IMG/VR virus record: IMGVR_UViG_3300009086_000823
Span: 1-25,437 of that record
Source of the DNA: a virus
Length of the DNA: 25,437 nt
Strand: one strand, 5' to 3'
Shown: one piece after another, positions 23,353 to 25,437 of the stretch
How positions within the stretch are numbered: position 1 is the first letter of the stretch
How the letters are laid out: the number at the start of each line of letters is the position of its first letter
The notes under the pieces: model-generated
Told to the model about the DNA's origin: nothing
What the model saw: only the letters and a program-made list of their open reading frames with translations
Database searches by the model: none
Position numbers and translations under genes: made by a program

Positions 23353-23782
23353 ATTGAGATAGTCGTTGCATCTCTTCTGCTAACTCTTCATCTGTTAAAT
23401 CAGTATAATCAAAGTTAGTATTAATATTTTCTGTACGTTGTAGCTTAGGTTGTTCGTACTCTGCTACAATTGAAGCAAGCCTTGCGGCTTCTACCATATC
23501 ATCACTCGAGATAGCCTTAAGCATTGCGAGTTTCATTACAGTAAGTCCTTTGGGTATTGAATCCATAAGACTGTCTGAAAGATTGTTGACAAGTTTAAGT
23601 ACATCACCCATCTGTTCTTTCATTGCTTCGTTCTTTAGCCTAGCTTCAGTTGCTTTCTCTGCCATCATTTGCATGTGTTCTTTATCATGCCTTGGTTTAA
23701 GATTAGCTAGTGAGTTAGGGTGTATCTTTTTCTTACCATCTTTAACATCTTCTTGCGTATAAGTTTTTTGGGTGTCTTCCAC
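23351..23782 (-). CDS. putative terminase small subunit-like protein, 143 aa
   Basis: A 143-residue, helical, charged protein. The N-terminal KIHPNSLANLKPRHDKEHMQ resembles the HPNSLxNLKP start of many small-terminase and related DNA-binding proteins. The middle, MLKAISSDDMVEAARLASIVAEYEQPKLQRTE, resembles the region ahead of the oligomerisation part of small terminases (AA...Y..PKL...E). It ends in an acidic tail (DLTDEELAEEMQRLSQ). CGGAGG stands upstream of the ATG. A small terminase would recognise DNA for packaging, yet the large subunit is not in this window. It could instead be an unrelated phage DNA-binding protein. Confidence 0.45.
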   Translation of the reverse strand: MEDTQKTYTQEDVKDGKKKIHPNSLANLKPRHDKEHMQMMAEKATEARLKNEAMKEQMGDVLKLVNNLSDSLMDSIPKGLTVMKLAMLKAISSDDMVEAARLASIVAEYEQPKLQRTENINTNFDYTDLTDEELAEEMQRLSQ

Positions 23783-23935
23783 TTTTACCTCCGTTCTAGG
23801 TAGTTCCCTATAAGGTACCTAATTGCCTAGAAGGAACAGAGAAGCCCCTGGTTTCACGTTAGACGTTAAAAAAAGAAACCCTACCTAGCCTACAAGAAGC
23901 CAGGTAGAGTCCCTTAGAATGTAATCTATTGCGTT
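23783..23935 (-). promoter_or_regulatory. intergenic region with promoter-like and inverted-repeat sequence
   Basis: About 150 bases without a convincing gene. On the - strand it holds ACCTTATAGGGAAC (around 23804-23817), which shares TATAGGGA with the T7 promoter core and faces the TerS-like gene. It is flanked by GTTCC...GGGAAC. Two further inverted repeats occur: GGTTTC...GAAACC around a TTTTTTTAACGTCTAACGT loop (about 23848-23877), and CTACCT...AGGTAG (about 23882-23910). These could be a promoter, processing sites or an origin; none is proven. Confidence 0.3.
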
Positions 23936-24004
23936 TTACTCACACTTATCACGCATATCTAGTGCAAGCAACGAAATAAACAACACGGAAATAAGAATAA
24001 ACAT
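23936..24004 (-). CDS. possible 22-residue membrane micropeptide
   Basis: On the - strand AAGGATTAAA is followed by ATG and MFILISVLFISLLALDMRDKCE. The first 15 residues are strongly hydrophobic, as in a short transmembrane peptide. The ribosome binding site and ATG lie exactly in the loop of a 9-base-pair inverted repeat (23991-23999 / 24018-24026). The very short length makes coding uncertain, and the end position may be off by a base or two. Confidence 0.35.
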   Translation of the reverse strand: MFILISVLFISLLALDMRDKCE

Positions 24005-24026
24005 TTTAATCCTTAGCTATTCTTAT
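23991..24026 (-). promoter_or_regulatory. 9-bp mRNA hairpin around ribosome binding site of micro-ORF
   Basis: On the - strand ATAAGAATA pairs with TATTCTTAT. The 18-base loop contains AAGGA and the ATG of the 22-residue reading frame. This could hold the start site in a hairpin and tune its translation. Confidence 0.4.
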
Positions 24027-24039
24027 CCCTTTGGGTAAT

Positions 24040-24066
24040 TAGTTTACATATTAAGGAAGTAAACTA
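24040..24066. repeat. 8-bp inverted repeat downstream of SSB gene
   Basis: TAGTTTAC (24040-24047) and GTAAACTA (24059-24066) form a perfect inverted repeat with an 11-base spacer, eight bases past the SSB stop. There is no T-run, so an mRNA-end stabiliser or protein-binding site is as likely as a terminator. Confidence 0.45.
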
Positions 24067-24073
24067 GTTCCTT

Positions 24074-24541
24074 TTAAAATTCTGAGTCGTCAGCCTCAGC
24101 ACCTTCAACATCGAAGTCCACCGAACCTGTATATTCAATTAGGTTTGTGATCTGAATTGCTGTAAGGATCGTAGAGATACCTTGTCTACCTGCAACATCA
24201 TACTCTCTTCGATATACTTTGACGTTACCTACTGAGCCATTACCAATCTTAATGGTAGGTGCAATAGGTTGTTTCTTTCCATCAACAAGGACTACAGGGT
24301 CATTAGCAGAGCCATCTTTACGTACGGCTTTACGTTTCAAGTTGATTGCGACTCTACTTGGATCATCTTTGACAGGTTTAACTGTGCCATATTGAGATAG
24401 TTCCTCAGATCTTTCAGAAGGTACAACTAGCTGACACTCCCACTGGAGAGTACCAAAAGGTTCTGTTGGATTTTCAGGATCTACTTTGACATAGTTAAGT
24501 GTTACGTCACGGATGATAGAGGTTCCAAGAATTGCTGTCAT
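24074..24541 (-). CDS. single-stranded DNA-binding protein, phage type (T7 gp2.5-like role)
   Basis: A 155-residue protein with an OB-fold-like beta-rich body. It has the phage SSB hallmarks APTIKIGNGSVGNVKVYRREYDVAGRQG and TAIQITNLIEY, and an acidic tail ending in an aromatic residue (DFDVEGAEADDSEF). In T7 gp2.5 and E. coli SSB such tails bind replication partners. The region resembles DUF2815-type phage SSBs. It would coat ssDNA at the fork and contact DNA polymerase and primase-helicase. In N4 the phage SSB is also a transcription activator, which is of interest given the N4-like polymerases here. An AACTTAAATTATA element lies upstream, followed by AAGGT shortly before the ATG. Confidence 0.8.
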   Translation of the reverse strand: MTAILGTSIIRDVTLNYVKVDPENPTEPFGTLQWECQLVVPSERSEELSQYGTVKPVKDDPSRVAINLKRKAVRKDGSANDPVVLVDGKKQPIAPTIKIGNGSVGNVKVYRREYDVAGRQGISTILTAIQITNLIEYTGSVDFDVEGAEADDSEF

Positions 24542-24544
24542 ATT

Positions 24545-24575
24545 TATTACCTTATATTATAATTTAAGTTTGGGA
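24545..24575 (-). promoter_or_regulatory. candidate phage promoter upstream of SSB gene
   Basis: AACTTAAATTATA on the - strand (24558-24570) differs by one base from AACTTAAACTATA at 3321-3333 on the + strand. Both precede genes by 15-30 bases. The 62-base gap upstream of the SSB gene is otherwise AT-rich without clear features. Confidence 0.3.
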
Positions 24576-24603
24576 TTTTTATCTTGATGCTTTATGCTTC
24601 AAG

Positions 24604-24987
24604 TCAAATTAGTTCCTTTAAAGTTGCACTATGTGCTTTCCAATTTCCAGAGGACACTATTGGGCTACGCTTGTAGCGTTCACCTTGTAAGGTGTATATC
24701 AATGCGTCTCCGAATTTAGTTGATACTTCTTCCTTGTCATAAAAGTTATTCACACTATCTTTAGAGTGGTAACCTTCTAACATATCAAGTCTTTCAAGTG
24801 TATCAGAGTCTACTTTGTATACTTCTACAAAGATAGACCCCTCACCTTTACGGATACCAGGGAAACTACCAAGTGAAAACATTTCATAGTTTGGTATCCA
24901 CTCTCTTCCGATAAGCTTAGAGTTACCTAATACTCTATGATTACCTAAGCCTTCACGGAGTGAACCGTACACTGCTACTTTAGTCAC
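24604..24987 (-). CDS. gamma-glutamylcyclotransferase-like protein (AIG2/GGCT fold)
   Basis: The preferred start is GTG at 24987 (127 aa, reading MTKVAVYGSLREG), with AGAGGA eight bases upstream. An ATG at 25026 is in frame but lies inside the previous gene. VAVYGSLREGLGNH is the nucleotide-independent YGSL substrate loop of the family, and LDMLEGYH carries the expected catalytic Glu. Known members release 5-oxoproline from gamma-glutamyl compounds; phage copies are common but their substrate is unknown. The length is typical for the fold. Confidence 0.85.
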   Translation of the reverse strand: MTKVAVYGSLREGLGNHRVLGNSKLIGREWIPNYEMFSLGSFPGIRKGEGSIFVEVYKVDSDTLERLDMLEGYHSKDSVNNFYDKEEVSTKFGDALIYTLQGERYKRSPIVSSGNWKAHSATLKELI

Positions 24988-24991
24988 GATA

Positions 24992-25147
24992 TTAATCCTC
25001 TTTGGTTTCGTGTTTACTATACTCATCTATAAGAAACTCTTTATACTCTGAGCAATAGTCTTTGTATTGAAGAATAGGATCACCATAAGCAATCCTTTCA
25101 TCAACGTTTTCTTTAAACATTTCTTTTTTAAACTCTTCAAAAGTCAT
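24992..25147 (-). CDS. hypothetical protein, 51 aa
   Basis: Read by hand from the - strand: MTFEEFKKEMFKENVDERIAYG... ending HETKED. It is a small, highly charged helical protein rich in Glu, Lys, Tyr and Phe. The start at 25147 lies just inside the gap after the 87-residue gene (stop at 25150), and the stop lies five bases before the GTG of the cyclotransferase-like gene. AGAGGA in its last codons serves as the ribosome binding site of that gene. The function is unknown. Confidence 0.6.
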   Translation of the reverse strand: MTFEEFKKEMFKENVDERIAYGDPILQYKDYCSEYKEFLIDEYSKHETKED

Positions 25148-25149
25148 AG

Positions 25150-25437
25150 CTACTCTTCTATATAATCAAGTAATATCAAAGGTATGTGGAAATCAACAAG
25201 ACAAGAATCATCTGTCTCATCAGTAAATGCTATCTGAGCTATACCTCTTCTATGGTTTACTGAATGTATATAAAAGTAACCACCATAACCTTGGTGCTCA
25301 GCATTCATCCAATGACTAATACCTACATCATTACCACCAATAGAGCAGAAGTTTATAAATATTTCCTCAAGAGCACGGGTGATATCAACAGTGTCTCCCT
25401 CATGGATATCCATTTCATAGTAAGCATATTGAGTAAA
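25150..25437 (-). CDS. hypothetical protein, at least 87 aa, start uncertain (may extend past window)
   Basis: The frame is open to the right edge. An ATG at 25413 gives 87 residues (MDIHEGDTVDITRAL...), but no ribosome binding site precedes it and the codons upstream (…TQYAYYE) also read well, so the true start may lie outside. The pattern is a helix, then HWMNAEHQGYGGYFYIHSV and a beta-rich end (CLVDFHIPLILLDYIEE). No function is recognised. Confidence 0.55.
   Translation of the reverse strand, partial: FTQYAYYEMDIHEGDTVDITRALEEIFINFCSIGGNDVGISHWMNAEHQGYGGYFYIHSVNHRRGIAQIAFTDETDDSCLVDFHIPLILLDYIEE

Noticed and set aside
24040-24066. Inverted repeat after the SSB gene as a terminator
   Set aside because: AT-rich 8-bp stem without a following T-run on either strand.
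24604-25026. ATG at 25026 as start of the cyclotransferase-like gene
   Set aside because: It lies inside the 51-aa gene without a ribosome binding site, while GTG at 24987 has AGAGGA and starts right before the conserved beta strand.
1-25437. tRNA genes, CRISPR arrays, insertion sequences or integrase
   Set aside because: No cloverleaf-like TΨC/anticodon pattern, regular spaced repeats, transposase motifs or tyrosine/serine recombinase motifs were seen on either strand.

Overview
The window is part of the genome of a tailed double-stranded DNA bacteriophage, most likely a podovirus infecting a marine gammaproteobacterium or a similar host. The host is an inference from AT-rich base use, the B12-dependent ribonucleotide reductase and general resemblance to marine phages; nothing in the window identifies it. 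No bacterial housekeeping genes, tRNAs, insertion sequences, integrase or CRISPR arrays were seen. Coding density is very high, with many ATGA/TAATG overlaps.

Left part (1-11739, + strand): the end of a virion gene, an Ala/Gly-rich small virion protein, and three very large internal virion (ejection) proteins of 822, 1519 and 1275 residues. The 1519-residue protein begins with a T4-type lysozyme domain with an intact Glu/Asp/Thr triad. A staphylococcal-nuclease (SNase)-like domain follows, with all five classical catalytic positions kept. The 1275-residue protein carries, in the right order, the motifs of single-subunit (T7/N4-type) RNA polymerases: a T/DxxGR-like site, motif A Asp, motif B Lys...Tyr, an FGQGFDG block and motif C Asp. 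I read it as an encapsidated, injected RNA polymerase comparable to the N4 virion RNA polymerase, though about a third of its size.

Back-to-back terminators at 11767-11825 separate this rightward virion block from a leftward (- strand) block.

Right part (11824-25437, - strand, read from right to left): small hypothetical proteins, a gamma-glutamylcyclotransferase-like protein, a ssDNA-binding protein, a 22-residue micro-ORF inside an RNA hairpin and a terminase-small-subunit-like protein. After a terminator and a short leader with a repeated 10-mer come six small genes, including two overlapping membrane peptides. Then follow endonuclease VII, class II (adenosylcobalamin) ribonucleotide reductase, family A DNA polymerase, 5'-3' exonuclease, a GIY-YIG (SegE-like) nuclease, T7 gp4-like primase-helicase, a second single-subunit RNA polymerase (698 aa, short N-terminal domain), a MazG-like pyrophosphohydrolase and three small proteins.

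Together this suggests an N4-like transcription strategy in a compact genome. A virion RNA polymerase would enter with the lysozyme/nuclease ejection proteins and read early genes lying to the right. The second, phage-made polymerase would then read later genes, while T7-like replication proteins, fed by a B12-dependent reductase, copy the DNA. The two polymerases, the SNase-bearing ejection protein and the unusual DNA polymerase active site are the main points of interest.
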